DNA from: Sinotaia quadrata
Taxonomy: Eukaryota; Mollusca; Gastropoda; Architaenioglossa; Viviparidae
Assembly: GCA_028829895.1 (NCBI GenBank)
Contig: CM054179.1
Span: 37,695,117 to 37,759,116 of the forward strand
Reading direction: 5' to 3'
DNA length: 64,000 bases
Shown here: in pieces, positions 1-11,569 of the stretch
Layout of the letters: each line of letters begins with the position of its first letter
Numbering within the stretch: the first letter of the stretch is position 1
Translations under genes and position numbers: made by a program
Notes under the pieces: generated by a model
Told to the model about the DNA's origin: nothing
The model's input: only the letters and a program-made list of their open reading frames with translations
Databases searched by the model: none

Positions 1-1009
1 CGTTTGGACAATAATGGTTTTTTATCATTACAATTTTTATTTTACTTATGTCTTGGGATCGATGGGAAGACATTTGGTCAATTCATCAATTCTAATAATA
101 TTTTTTTTTTGCGCTTTAATCTGTCTACAGTAGTTTGTACAAGTAGCATCAATAGATATATGTGATAGCGACAGAGTCTAGGTATTACAATTTACTGGTC
201 CGTCTTCCCATTGCGATAACAAAAAGACGAAAATGAAGACAGTTCACAAACAAATACAATAAATGACTTTCTGTGGTTGTTGTTCCATTTCTCACGGCCA
301 TTATTCAGTCCTTAATACTTCAGTCGTCTATGGAGAAGTTCATTTCTACATACACATCAACAGGATAGATCGCTATAAACTCACTCAATGTTCTTTCTCG
401 GTCGTTTACATAAAAGTTAATTTTCAACCTCAAACATCAACAAGGTAGATCACCCTAAACTCAGTTATTGTTCCTTAGCAATATAATGCTCAACTGGATA
501 CTTCCTTCTTGTCGCTTATATTTCTTTCATAACGCATCACAATAATTATTAATTACTTATCAAAAAATAAAGAATCATACTTCAGTATTAATCAAATATA
601 TAAATAATGAATTGAAAGAATGTTTCCCTATGAGAGCTTCAGTTTTTATTTTAAATCTTGAAATCTGAAACTTCGAAAACGTGAATGTGTGAGCATTTAA
701 AGATTAAATGAGATTACACATAACATGAATGTGTGATCTATTAGAGTGAAATGAGTCTACAGAAAACGTGAATGTGTCAATTTATAAAGATGAAATGAGA
801 CTACATTAAACGTGAATGTATGGGTAAATAAAGATGAAATGATAATACCCTATCTAAAATGTTTGCTTCGTTTTAATTTCTTTTTTAATTAAGTATACAT
901 TTATTTCTTCTTTAATCTTTCAATAAATGTTAATCTTTCCACAGATAGAACAAACTGTTTTTTTTCAATGAATTGTCATAAACATTACTTTGGTAATGCT
1001 TCTTTGATA

Positions 1010-1620
1010 AGTCAAATGGACTTGTTTATGTGTACTTAATGGACTGTAAACATTAATGGACTTTTTAACTGTAGTTAATGCACTGCAAACATTAATGGAC
1101 TTTTTAAGTGTACTTAATGCACTGCAAACTTTAATGGACTTGTGTATGTGTACTTAATGGACTGCAAACATTAATGGACTTTTTAAGTGTACTTAATGCA
1201 CTGCAAACTTTAATGGACTTGTTTATGTGTACTTAACGGATAGCAAACATTAACGGGCTTGTTTATGCGTACTCATCGCAAAGCAAACATCTTGTTTATA
1301 TGTACTCAACTCACTGCAAACATTAATGGGCTTGTTTATGTGTAATCAAGATACTCCAAACTTAATAGCTTGTTTACGGTGGATTCAAAGCACTACAAAT
1401 ATTAGAGGGCTTGTTTATTGTGTATTTAATACACTACAAATCTTAGAAGGCTTGTTTATTGTGTATTGGATGCATTTATAGGGCTTATTTATTGTGTATT
1501 CAATGCACTTTGAGGGTTTGTTTAATGTGTATTCAATACACTTAGAGGGCTTGTTTATTGAGTATTCAATGCACTTAGAGGGCTTGTTTATTGTGTATTC
1601 AATGCACTACAAACCTTAAT
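1010..1620. repeat. Degenerate 40-bp minisatellite in left duplication copy
   Basis: About 13 to 15 diverged units of roughly 40 bp, each with a core like CTGCAAACATTAATGG followed by CTTGTTTATGTGTACT. The units have drifted and many carry indels. This is the unexpanded counterpart of the array at 4740-6640. Confidence 0.88.
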
Positions 1621-2168
1621 TGGAACACACTTTGAAGACTATTAAATTTGAAGAATGTGACATATCGAGATGGAGTGTACACTCGTTTATTGTGCGTTGT
1701 ATTATATGAAATAAGTCCACTCCACCCTCAACTCCCGAATATAAACAAAATAAACTCCAAACATACGTATTTAATTTGTCTGCTAGATAGCTGGTGGATA
1801 TATGGTGATTGTGTAATAGAAACTACAGACAATTAAATCAACTACAGACATTGAAATGTTTTCGTTAACCAAACTCTTATTCAGGTGGAAATGGTTCGTG
1901 GTTTTAAAAAAAAAATGTATGTTAATGCTCTTTCTACGTTATTTGCTGAACTATTTAAAAAAAAAAAACTTTTAGTTAACTCTCTTCCTAAGCAATTGAT
2001 TGAAATGTAAAAACCCCATCAATTTTTGTTAACCCTGTTCCTATTTTATTGGTCGAAATGTTAAAACAAGAAAGAGATTTTTTGCTCTCTTCTTAAGTTA
2101 CAGGTCGAAATATTTGTTTAAAGAAACGCATTTTTTTTAATTAATTGTCTGCGTTATTTTCTTTGCAG

Positions 2169-2198
2169 CTCCAAGAAGAAAAGGTTCCAGCGTCGATC
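2169..2198 (+). CDS. Microexon A1 (30 bp), tail of an upstream gene
   Basis: A 30-bp block lies between a strong acceptor (pyrimidine-rich, TTTGCAG at 2162-2168) and a consensus donor (GTAAGT from 2199). It recurs almost unchanged at 7108-7137, and a related 30-bp block with the same kind of flanks lies at 2538-2567. All three frames are open. In phase 0 it reads LQEEKVPASI. I prefer phase 0 because two of the three differences from A2 then fall at third codon positions and because the terminal exon at 8137 gives its longest reading in that frame. The length is a multiple of three, so it can be included or skipped without a frameshift. Function unknown; it would add a short polar segment near the C-terminus. 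The upstream exons are outside the window, so the frame is not proven. Confidence 0.6.
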
Positions 2199-2287
2199 GT
2201 AAGTATAACATGATTTTGTGTCCGGAATTCTTTATCTATTATCGGATGCCATTGACTGGCTATAAGAGAGGGAATGTAATAACAATA

Positions 2288-2295
2288 TATGTATG

Positions 2296-2332
<37 letters not shown>

Positions 2333-2362
2333 TATTCTATCTATCTATCTATCCATCTATTA
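2288..2362. repeat. TCTA microsatellite
   Basis: Interrupted run of TCTA units just after microexon A1. It marks the right limit of the similarity shared between the two long tandem copies. Confidence 0.95.
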
Positions 2363-2537
2363 AGATGATAATAATAATAATCACCTAAATATAATGTTTG
2401 CTTCATAGAAGTGTTTTCTTGATTGAATATTTCTTACTTATTTATTATCGTTACCCCTTGTTTACTTACATCAATGTTTACAAAGTGAACATGTCATGTT
2501 GATTAACTATTTTTTTTCTCTTTATTAAAACTACCAG

Positions 2538-2567
2538 TCACAAAAGTCGGTTCCAGTGTCGATTGGC
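2538..2567 (+). CDS. Microexon B (30 bp), tail of an upstream gene
   Basis: A 30-bp segment bounded by an acceptor with a long T-rich tract (ending ACTACCAG at 2537) and a consensus donor (GTAAGT from 2568). It shares the core GTTCCAG-GTCGAT with microexons A1 and A2, offset by three bases, so the three probably descend from one exon. In phase 0 it reads SQKSVPVSIG, comparable to LQEEKVPASI of A1; the VP-SI core is shared. No second copy is visible in the right duplication unit. Whether it is spliced together with A or is an alternative to it cannot be told from the DNA. Confidence 0.55.
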
Positions 2568-2589
2568 GTAAGTTAATTTTATCCATCTG

Positions 2590-2742
2590 TGTGTCTGTCT
2601 GTATTTGTCTGTGTCTGTGTCTGTCTGTCTCTCTCTCTCTCTGCGTGTCATGTCTATTATATATCTATCTACCCATCTTGTTTGTTTCTCTCTCTCTCTG
2701 CGTGTCATGTCTATTATATATCTATCTACCCATCTGTCTTTG

Positions 2743-2798
<56 letters not shown>

Positions 2799-2800
2799 AC
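2590..2800. repeat. TC/TG microsatellite with a 69-bp internal duplication
   Basis: A pyrimidine-rich tract on the + strand: a TGTC/TCTG run, two copies of a segment beginning CTCTCTGCGTGTCATG, then a pure TC run of about 45 bp. The open frames across it are repeat artefacts. Confidence 0.95.
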
Positions 2801-2939
2801 TTCTCTGTATACCTCCTCTCTAACCGTCTACCCATCTTTAATTTTTAGTCCACGTTTATCTATTTATTCTGATTTTTAAAAAATCATATACCGAGTTTGT
2901 TAGACTAAGATTTGATATATATTTATTAAAAGGTTTAAA

Positions 2940-3415
2940 AATATACTTTCAATGCTTTTCATTATTTAACAAAAATAATCTTTTGAACTTTCATTACTTA
3001 ACAAAAATAATCTTTTTGAACTTTCATTATTTAACAAAAATAATCTTGTGAACTTTCATTATTTAACAAAAATAATCTTGTGAACTTTCATTATTTAACA
3101 AAAATAATCTTGTGAACTTTCACTACTTAACAAAAATAATCATGTGAACTTTCACTACTTAACAAAATTAATCATGTGAACTTTCACTACTTAACAAAAA
3201 TAATCATGTGAACTTTCACTACTTAACAAAAATAATCATGTGAACTTTCACTACTTAACAAAAATAATCATGTGAACTTTCTCTACTTAACAAAAATAAT
3301 CATGTGAACTTTCACTACTTAACAAAAATAATCATGTGAACTTTCACTACTTAACAAAAATAATCATGTGAACTTTCTCTACTTAACAAAAATAATCATG
3401 TGAACTTTCTTTATT
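2940..3415. repeat. 32-bp minisatellite, about 14 units
   Basis: Tandem units of 32 bp with a core such as AACTTTCACTACTTAACAAA followed by AATAATCATGTG. The left units (TTATTTAAC, TCTTGTG) differ from the right ones (CTACTTAAC, TCATGTG), so variants are clustered, as expected from local unit duplication. Intronic or flanking to microexon B. Confidence 0.95.
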
Positions 3416-4739
3416 ATGTTTACTGAAGTACCACAAGGTAGAGTTCTTCTGAAGAGACTGATAATTTAAAATATTGTTCAAACGCATTTTTAACTCTTTC
3501 GTTCACATTTAACACTCACTTCTGCAATACATTTTCTATTCTGCGTTTGGACAATAATGGTTTTTTATCATTACAATTTTTATTTTATTTATGTCTTGGG
3601 ATCGATGGGAAGACATTTGGTCAATTCATCAATTCTAATAATATTTTTTTATTTGCGCTTTAATCTGTCTACAGTAGTTTGTACAAGTAGCATCAATAGA
3701 GTATGTGTGATAGCGACAGAGTCTAGGTATTACAATTTACTGGTTCGTCGTCCCATTGCGATAACAAAAAGACGAAAATGAAGACAGTTCAGAGCAAATA
3801 CAATAAGTGACTTTCTGTGGTTGTTGTTCCATTTCTCACGGCCATTATTCAGTCCTTAATACTTCAGTCGTCTATGGAGAAGTTCATTTCTACACACACA
3901 TCAACAGGATAGATCGCTATAAACTCACTCTTTCTCGGTCGTTTACATAAAAGTTAATTTTCAACCTCAAACATCAACAAGGTAGATCACCCTCAACTCA
4001 ATTATTGTTCCTTAGCATTATAATGCTCAATTGGATGCTTCCTTCTTGATGCTTATATTTCTTTCATAACGCATCACAATAATTATTAATTACTTATCAA
4101 CAAATAAAGAATCATACTTCAGTATTAATCAAATGTATAAATAATGAAATGAAAGTATGTTGCCCTTTGAGAGCTGCAGTTTTTATTTTAAATCTTGAAA
4201 TCTGAACCCTCGAAAACGTGAATGTGTGAGCATATAAAGATGAAATGAGATTACATAAAACGTGTGATTCTATAAGAGTGAAATGAGACTACATAAAACG
4301 TGTGATTCTATAAGAGTAAAGTGAGTCTACAGAAAACGTGAATGTATCAGTTCATAAAGATGAAATGATAATACCCTATCTAAACTGAATATTCAAGAAG
4401 CTAACATAAGTTTGCTTCGTTTTAATTTCTTTTTTTAATGATGTATACATTTATTTCTTCTTTAATCTTTCAATAAATGTTAATCTTCCATCAGATAGAA
4501 CCAGCTGTATTTTTACAATGAATAATCATAAATGTTACTTTTGTAATGCTTTTTTAATAAGTCAAAAATCTGACTCTTACAGTTCAAAGTTACATTAGCA
4601 ATCTACAGCCTCATCATTCAAAACGGCATAGATGTTCAATAACATGAAAGTATGAAAAATATAATCAATGTGCAGAATATATGTTACAAAGACACAGCAG
4701 GGACCCATAGAACTTTAGCATCATTCATACACACGAAAT

Positions 4740-6640
4740 ATAGATTTTAATGGATTTGACTATGTGTATTTAACGGACTACAAACATTAATGGGCTTGTT
4801 TATGCGTACTTAACGGTCTGCAAACATTCAGAAGCATGCTTATGTGTACTCATCGCACAGCAAACATCTTGTTTATATGTACTCAACTCACTGCAAACAT
4901 TAATGGGCTTGTTTATATGTACTCAATTCACTGCAAACATTAATGGGCTTGTTTATATGTACTCAATTCACTGCAAACATTAATGGGCTTGTTTATATGT
5001 ACTCAATTCACTGCAAACATTAATGGGCTTGTTTATATGTACTCAATTCACTGCAAACATTAATGGGCTTGTTTATATGTACTCAATTCACTGCAAACAT
5101 TAATGGGCTTGTTTATGTGTACTCAATTCACTGCAAACATTAATGGGCTTGTTTATGTGTACTCAATTCACTGCAAACATTAATGGGCTTGTTTATATGT
5201 ACTCAATTCACTGCAAACATTAATGGGCTTGTTTATATGTTCTCAATTCACTGCAAACATTAATGGGCTTGTTTATATGTACTCAATTCACTGCAAACAT
5301 TAATGGGCTTGTTTATATGTACTCAATTCACTGCAAACATTAATGGGCTTGTTTATATGTACTCAATTCACTGCAAACATTAATGGGCTTGTTTATATGT
5401 ACTCAATTCACTGCAAACATTAATGGGCTTGTTTATATGTACTCAATTCACTGCAAACATTAATGGGCTTGTTTATATGTACTCAATTCACTGCAAACAT
5501 TAATGGGCTTGTTTATATGTACTCAATTCACTGCAAACATTAATGGGCTTGTTTATATGTACTCAATTCACTGCAAACATTAATGGGCTTGTTTATATGT
5601 ACTCAATTCACTGCAAACATTAATGGGCTTGTTTATATGTACTCAATTCACTGCAAACATTAATGGGCTTGTTTATATGTACTCAATTCACTGCAAACAT
5701 TAATGGGCTTGTTTATATGTACTCAATTCACTGCAAACATTAATGGGCTTGTTTATATGTACTCAATTCACTGCAAACATTAATGGGCTTGTTTATATGT
5801 ACTCAATTCACTGCAAACATTAATGGGCTTGTTTATATGTACTCAATTCACTGCAAACATTAATGGGCTTGTTTATATGTACTCAATTCACTGCAAACAT
5901 TAATGGGCTTGTTTATATGTACTCAATTCACTGCAAACATTAATGGGCTTGTTTATATGTACTCAATTCACTGCAAACATTAATGGGCTTGTTTATATGT
6001 ACTCAATTCACTGCAAACATTAATGGGCTTGTTTATGTGTACTCAATTCACTGCAAACATTAATGGGCTTGTTTATATGTACTCAATTCACTGCAAACAT
6101 TAATGGGCTTGTTTATGTGTACTCAATTCACTGCAAACATTAATGGGCTTGTTTATATGTACTCAATTCACTGCAAACATTAATGGGCTTGTTTATATGT
6201 ACTCAATTCACTGCAAACATTAATGGGCTTGTTTATATGTACTCAATTCACTGCAAACATTAATGGGCTTGTTTATATGTACTCAATTCACTGCAAACAT
6301 TAATGGGCTTGTTTATATGTACTCAATTCACTGCAAACATTAATGGGCTTGTTTATATGTACTCAATTCACTGCAAACATTAATGGGCTTGTTTATATGT
6401 ACTCAATTCACTGCAAACATTAATGGGCTTGTTTATATGTACTCAATTCACTGCAAACATTAATGGGCTTGTTTATATGTACTCAATTCACTACAAACAT
6501 TAATGGGCTTGTTTATGTGTAATCAAGATACTCCATACCTTAATGAGCTTGTTTACGGTGGATTCAAAGCACTACAAAGTTTAGAGGGCTTGTTTAGTGT
6601 GTATTCAGTGCACTTTGAGGGCTTGTTTATTGTGTATTCA
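4740..6640. repeat. Expanded, homogenised 40-bp minisatellite (about 40 near-identical units)
   Basis: From about 4880 to 6510 the 40-bp unit (ACTCAATTCACTGCAAACAT then TAATGGGCTTGTTTATATGT) repeats about 40 times with almost no change apart from scattered ATATGT/ATGTGT and single-base variants. More diverged units flank it on both sides. The equivalent array in the left copy has only about 13 to 15 diverged units, so the expansion happened after the long duplication. Confidence 0.97.
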
Positions 6641-7107
6641 ATGCACTTAGAGGCTTGTTTATTATGTATTTAATACACTACAATACTTAACAAAATAAAC
6701 TCCAGACAAACGTATTTAGAGAGATAGCTGGTGGATAAAGGGTGTTTGTGTAATAGAAACTACAGACAATTAAATGAACTAAAGACATTGAAATAATATT
6801 GTTTTCGTTAACTAAACTCTTATTCATTTTAAAATGGTTCGTGATTTTTAAAAATAATGTATGTTAACTCTCTTTCTACGCTATTGGCTGAAATATTTTT
6901 TTTTAAAATCTTTTAGCTAACTGTCTTCTTAAGCTATTGGTCCAAATGTTAATCCCCCACAATTTTTGTTAACCCTGTTCCTATTTTATTGGTCGAAATG
7001 TTAAAACAAGAAAGAGATTTTTTGCTGTCTTCCTAAGTTACAGGTCGAAATATTTGTTTAAAGAAACACATTTTTTTTATTAATTATCTGCGTTATTTTC
7101 TTTGCAG

Positions 7108-7137
7108 CTCCAAGAAGACCAAGTTCCAGCGTCGATC
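7108..7137 (+). CDS. Microexon A2 (30 bp), tail of an upstream gene
   Basis: Duplicate of microexon A1 inside the right copy of the long tandem duplication, with the same acceptor (CTTTGCAG) and donor (GTAAGTATAACA). It differs from A1 at three of 30 positions, all in the middle. In phase 0 it reads LQEDQVPASI against LQEEKVPASI in A1. It is the last microexon seen before the terminal exon at 8137, about 1 kb downstream. Both splice sites survive the duplication, which suggests the copy is usable, though transcript data would be needed to show it is used. Confidence 0.58.
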
Positions 7138-7225
7138 GTAAGTATAACACGATTTTGTGTCCGGAATTCTTTATCTATTATCGGATGCCATTGACTGGCT
7201 ATAAGAGAGGGAATGTAATAACAAT

Positions 7226-7999
7226 ATCTGTCTATCTTTCTATCTATATATATATATATATGGATCTATCTCTCTATCATATATCTATCGATTTATCTAT
7301 CTATCTATATGTCTATCTATATATTATATATCTATCTATTTATCTATCTATCATATATCTATCTACCTATCTCATATATATATACTAGCTAGCTAGCTAT
7401 TTTTCTAGTTGTTAGTATATATGACTGCCCGTCCGTCTCTCTGTTATCTATGGTCTTCAGTGGCTAAGATAATAGTTACAATCATGCTCTCGGTTTATTT
7501 AGGCTATGTTTAAATCCCCGTCCTCCATTATAACCCTTGAATTATTCTTGCTCTAAAAGACCTTTCATCTGTCCATCCATCCACCCATTCATCAATTCAT
7601 TCACCAGCCTCATATCAATGGCATACTGTTTCCTACTTTAGTCGTAAAAGTAATACGTTCAGACTCGTCATTTCACTTGCCCTTTGTCTCCGTCCATGTC
7701 CGTCTGACTGTTCTTTTCCTTTCTCTTTCTCCCCCCCCCCCTTCTCTCTACACCCTCTCTTAGTTGCACATATATTTGATCTACATCCTATTTCTTTTCG
7801 CTAAACTAATCGTCTAGGTACTCCAATTGTTTGTTTTTACTCGTGTTATCTAGCTATATATCCATTCTTAAATTAAACTAATTGTCTCAGTTCTGCAATT
7901 AGATGTTTTTACTCGTGTTATCTAGCTATATATCCATTCTTAAATTAAACTAATTGTCTCAGTTCTGCAATTAGATGTTTTTACTCATGTTATCTAGCT

Positions 8000-8041
<42 letters not shown>

Positions 8042-8136
8042 TCCTTTTTATCATTCTTTGTCTGATTCTGTTTTGAAATGTCTACAACAGACTGAGTTTA
8101 ATTATCTTTTGATTTTCATTTTTTCATTTTTCTCAG
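7226..8136. repeat. Presumed last intron of upstream gene: microsatellites and a 72-bp duplication
   Basis: Holds a TCTA/TATA tract (7226-7390), a unique stretch with no recognisable gene (7391-7800), about two and a half units of a 72-bp tandem repeat containing CTAATTGTCTCAGTTCTGCA (7805-8000), and an AT run (about 8001-8036). The right end is a long T-rich tract leading into the acceptor at 8136. Confidence 0.75.
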
Positions 8137-8184
8137 TTTAAAGATCCCGTGACCAGGTTTAGGAACAGTGTTCGGATCTCCTAA
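8137..8184 (+). CDS. Terminal coding exon of the upstream gene
   Basis: A T-rich tract with acceptor TTTTTCTCAG (ending 8136) opens a short frame that in phase 0 reads FKDPVTRFRNSVRIS and stops at TAA (8182-8184). It is basic and hydrophilic, as expected of a cytoplasmic or C-terminal tail. In phase 1 it would stop at once, and in phase 2 after about four codons. Phase 0 is chosen for length and agreement with the microexons. No domain is recognisable, so the gene's identity rests on exons left of the window. A tandem paralogue of the CUB/Ig gene at 19365 on the same strand is possible, but only an inference. Confidence 0.5.
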   Translation, partial: FKDPVTRFRNSVRIS

Positions 8185-8390
8185 CATGAAGCTATAAATA
8201 GGTCGTACTGTGTCTGTTCGATAAAAGTGTGTGCAAGTAATTGTCAGTTCATTGACTAGGAAATGCAGAGGGCAGGACTGATGACGTCTTCAAACTTCGT
8301 CATTCCAACTAGAGCAGCTAAATCAACACTTTTTTTCCCTCCTTTTTCTGTAGCTTTACTTCTGCAATAAATTCTGCTTTTTTTTAAATT
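8185..8390 (+). other. Likely 3' UTR and polyadenylation signal (AATAAA at 8366-8371)
   Basis: After the stop at 8182-8184 comes about 180 bases of non-repetitive sequence, then AATAAA at 8366-8371 followed by a T-rich stretch. This fits a short 3' UTR ending near 8390. Minisatellite sequence starts again right after. Confidence 0.45.
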
Positions 8391-8439
8391 TATCATGTCA
8401 CTGCTAGCTACCCTAGTTAAACTTTTTTTGGTACAGTGT

Positions 8440-8752
8440 TAATTTTTATAAACTTACATGAAATCGTGTTTGTACAAAATAATGAGTTGTCTTCCATGAA
8501 ATATTGTTTGTACAAAATAGTGTGTTGTCTTACATGAAATCCTACTTATTCAAAATAGGGTGTTGTCTTACATGAAATCGTGTTTGTACAAAATAGTGTC
8601 TTATCTTAAATGAAATCCTGCTTATTCAAAATAGTATGTTGTTTTACATGAACCCTGCAGGCACAAATAGTATGTTGTCCGAAAAGAAACCCTGCTTATA
8701 CAAAATAGTTTGTGTTGTCTTACATGACACCTTGCTTGTAAAATATACTATG
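8440..8752. repeat. Degenerate roughly 38-bp minisatellite
   Basis: About eight diverged units with the pattern TTACATGAAATC-TG-TT-TACAAAATAGTGTGTTGTC. It lies just beyond the putative 3' end of the upstream gene. Confidence 0.9.
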
Positions 8753-8755
8753 TAT

Positions 8756-8835
<80 letters not shown>

Positions 8836-8848
8836 ACAGACAGATAGG

Positions 8849-8879
<31 letters not shown>

Positions 8880-8930
8880 GTAGGTAGGTAGATATATAGA
8901 TAAATAGATAAGAAATATAAGTGTGTGTGT

Positions 8931-8972
<42 letters not shown>
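8753..8972. repeat. GATA then GT compound microsatellite
   Basis: A GATA/TAGA run of about 130 bp with GACA and GGTA variants, then a GT run to about 8972. The minus-strand open frame here is pure repeat. Confidence 0.97.
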
Positions 8973-8973
<1 letters not shown>

Positions 8974-9019
8974 TTACTGACCAATGTATTGTTTTATTTA
9001 TAAAAAATCTTATACAAAT

Positions 9020-9290
9020 CTTCCTTTAGATTTTGTACTTAAGTGCATTTATTCATATTAACTTGTAAGTAACTTTGTCTAGATTTTACAATTGATTTGC
9101 ATTGGTTCATATTAACTTACAGGAAACTTTGAGCTTTACAGTAAGTGTTTTGACTCATATTAACTTGTACGAAACTGTTTGCAGGAATGTGAATGTAGCT
9201 TTAAAGCATGGTGTTTTGACATACATAAGATTGTATAAAACGATGATAATCTTTATCACGATTAGGTTAGATAATTTATTTTGTAAATAA
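9020..9290. repeat. Degenerate roughly 55-60-bp repeats
   Basis: Three to four diverged copies of a segment with CATATTAACTTGTA-GAAACT. One copy contains an AG...GTAAGT pair (9120-9140) that mimics a tiny exon but shows no conservation. Confidence 0.7.
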
Positions 9291-9339
9291 AAAATTGCTT
9301 ATTTAAAAGCGTCATGGACTACGAAACTACATTGAAGCA

Positions 9340-9745
9340 TTCGAACATAAATATTTCATTAATGCCAAATATAAGAGACATTGAATGTAACAATTTCATT
9401 AGTGCCAGGTGTCAGAGACTTTGAATGTGACAATTTCATTAGTGCCAGGTGTCAGAGATTTTGAATGTGACAATCTCATTAGTGCCAGGTGTCAGAGACT
9501 TTGAATGTGACAATTTCATTAGTGCCAGGTGTCAGAGACTTTGAATGTGACAATTTCATTAGTGCCAGGTGTCAGAGACTTTGAATGTGACAATTTTATT
9601 AATGCTTGGTGTTACAGATTTTGAATGTGACAATTTCACTAGTGCTAGGTGTCAGAGACTTTGAATGTAACAATTTCATTATTGTTAGGTGTCAGAGATT
9701 TTTATAAGGGATTTTGAATGTAACATTTTATTAGTTCCAGGTGTC
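9340..9745. repeat. 40-bp minisatellite, about 10 units
   Basis: Units of 40 bp with core GTGCCAGGTGTCAGAGACTT then TGAATGTGACAATTTCATTA. Inner units are nearly identical and outer units diverged. Unrelated in sequence to the other 40-bp array at 4740-6640. Confidence 0.95.
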
Positions 9746-10439
9746 AGATGTACTAATTTTATATATCATTTAAATTCATGAACTATTTACTGGAAAGAAA
9801 TACATTAAACATTCCGAACATGGCAATTTTAATTTAACATCGAAGCTTAATTAGAAGTTAATAATATTCCAAAATGTTTATATAAATCCGTTATCTTTCA
9901 AAATACTATCATATATTAAGATAACTGCCTAATTCTGTACACAAAACTTAAAGTAAATATTTACCTTCACACAATACATGTATATTCTTTCATTTAACTT
10001 TTTACTGTTCATATAATTATAGCCTCAATAAAAGTATTAAAAGCCGAGATTTTCAGTATTCTTATTACAAATGGAAGGCGTTTTTAATTGGATTCACTTA
10101 TTTCAGTATGTTTGTGTTGGGGTGGGCGGGGTTGAGGTAGAGGAGAGGTACAGAATTACCATTTCCTACAAATATATATTGTTTAATGCTATTTATCACG
10201 AAATAAAATGCAAATTCATATCATTTATCTCCATAATTTTCCTATTTCATACACTATACAATTAAATTATCTCTTACAGGCAGGGGTGTTAACTATACTG
10301 ATGTGATGCACATGGTACATTGCATTCAAAAACTTCTATATTAAGCATAGTTAGAGTGTAAGCATACTTATTTATTGTAAAGTGACGGTTTGCTTGACAT
10401 TTCGTCTGAAAATTACAACTTTTCTTGCAGTTAAGCATG
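9746..10439. other. Intergenic, no feature recognised
   Basis: AT-rich sequence without tandem structure, without a convincing exon and without a recognisable transposon. The short open frame at 10071-10265 resembles no known domain. Confidence 0.6.
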
Positions 10440-11515
10440 CTTCTTCGTTCTGATATGATAGTTAGAGTTTTGGTATAAGAGATTAATTATTGATATAATA
10501 GAGATATTTATAGTTCTGGTATAAGAGAGATGGTTATATTTGTGATAATTAGAATTCCGATGTGACAGACAGAGTTCTGATGTACTAAAGACAGAGCTCA
10601 GTTGTGTAATAGAGTTCTGATGTAATAGAGATAGAGTTCTGATGTAATAGAGATAGAGTTCTGATGTAACAAAGAGCTCTGGTATAATATAGAGTCCTGC
10701 TGTAGTAGACTTAGTGTTCTGATGTAATAAAAACAGAGTATGGATGTAATATATTTAGGGTTCTCATATAATAAAGAGTTCTGATGTAATATTGTAACAG
10801 ATATAGACTTCTGATGTAATATAGTTAAGAGTTGTGATGTAATATTTAAAAAATTCATATATACATGACGTAGAGTTATGAAGTAATATCGATCTGAGAT
10901 CTGAAGTTGAGTTATGATGTAATATAGACTTATGATGTAATATTGTTAGAGTTCTGATTTAATACAGATAGAATTCTGAAATAATAGAGACAATTAGAGT
11001 TCTGATGTAATATAGAGTTCAGGTGTAATAGAGACAGAGGTCTGATATAATAGAGTTAGTTATGGTAATGGTATGTGAGAAATATTTTAGAGTTCCGATT
11101 TAATAGCGATAGAGTTCCGATGTAATATATATGTTTAATTTTTCTGAGGTAATTGAGATGTTTATAGTTATGAGGTAATAGAAGTGTTGTAGAATATTTT
11201 AGAATAACTTTAAATAAAGTATTTCTAAAAGTTATTATATCATAACACTATTTGGGGCTATCAAATAATATAAAGATTTATTTTCTGACGTGCTTGAAAT
11301 ACTTTAGAGTTCTGAGTGATATCAATACTTATAGTTCTGAGTGATATCAATACTTATAGTTCTGAGTGATATCAATACTTATAGTTCTGAGTGATATCAA
11401 TACTTAATAGTTCTGAGTGATATCAATACTTATAGTTCTGAGTGATATCAATACTTATAGTTCTGAGTGATACCAATACTTTATAGTTCTGGGTGATATC
11501 AGTGCTTGAGTTTGA
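10440..11515. repeat. Degenerate 22-bp repeats followed by a regular 25-bp minisatellite
   Basis: From 10440 to about 11170 the motif AGTTCTGATGTAATAGAGAT recurs with much variation in spacing. After a short break (11180-11290), about nine regular 25-bp units of AGTTCTGAGTGATATCAATA plus CTTAT run to about 11515. The shared AGTTCTGA core suggests the two arrays are related. Confidence 0.9.
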
Positions 11516-11569
11516 TATGATAACAATATTTGCAGGTCTGTGATATGATAGAAAAACAATGATAAAGAA

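Larger units (their letters stand above)
1..3543. repeat. Long tandem duplication, left copy (partial unit at window edge)
   Basis: Bases 1 to about 2288 reappear at 3544 to about 7229 in the same order and orientation, with small substitutions and indels, so the window opens inside a repeated unit at least 3.54 kb long. The left copy holds a run of roughly 50-bp repeats (about 672-850), a degenerate 40-bp minisatellite (about 1010-1620), microexon A1 (2169-2198), a TCTA tract (2288-2362), microexon B (2538-2567), a TC tract (2590-2800) and a 32-bp minisatellite (2940-3415). Only the part up to the TCTA tract is matched in the right copy. More units may lie to the left of the window. Confidence 0.93.
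3544..7229. repeat. Long tandem duplication, right copy
   Basis: This is the second copy of the sequence at 1-2288, with conserved order: unique leader, roughly 50-bp repeats (about 4203-4370), 40-bp minisatellite, flank, then microexon A2. It is about 1.4 kb longer than the matching left segment, nearly all because the 40-bp array is expanded. The similarity ends at a TCTA/TATA microsatellite at about 7226, which corresponds to the TCTA tract after microexon A1. Microexon B and the 32-bp array of the left copy have no counterpart here. Confidence 0.93.

Noticed and set aside
4880..6510. Regular 40-bp direct repeats resembling a CRISPR array (also 32-bp and 37-bp arrays)
   Set aside because: The units abut without unique spacers and the sequence is an intron-containing animal genome.
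7760..7820. Possible hydrophobic exon after CTCTCTTAG (LHIYLIYILFLF)
   Set aside because: It ends in a stop in the same frame before a usable donor and has no relative elsewhere in the window.
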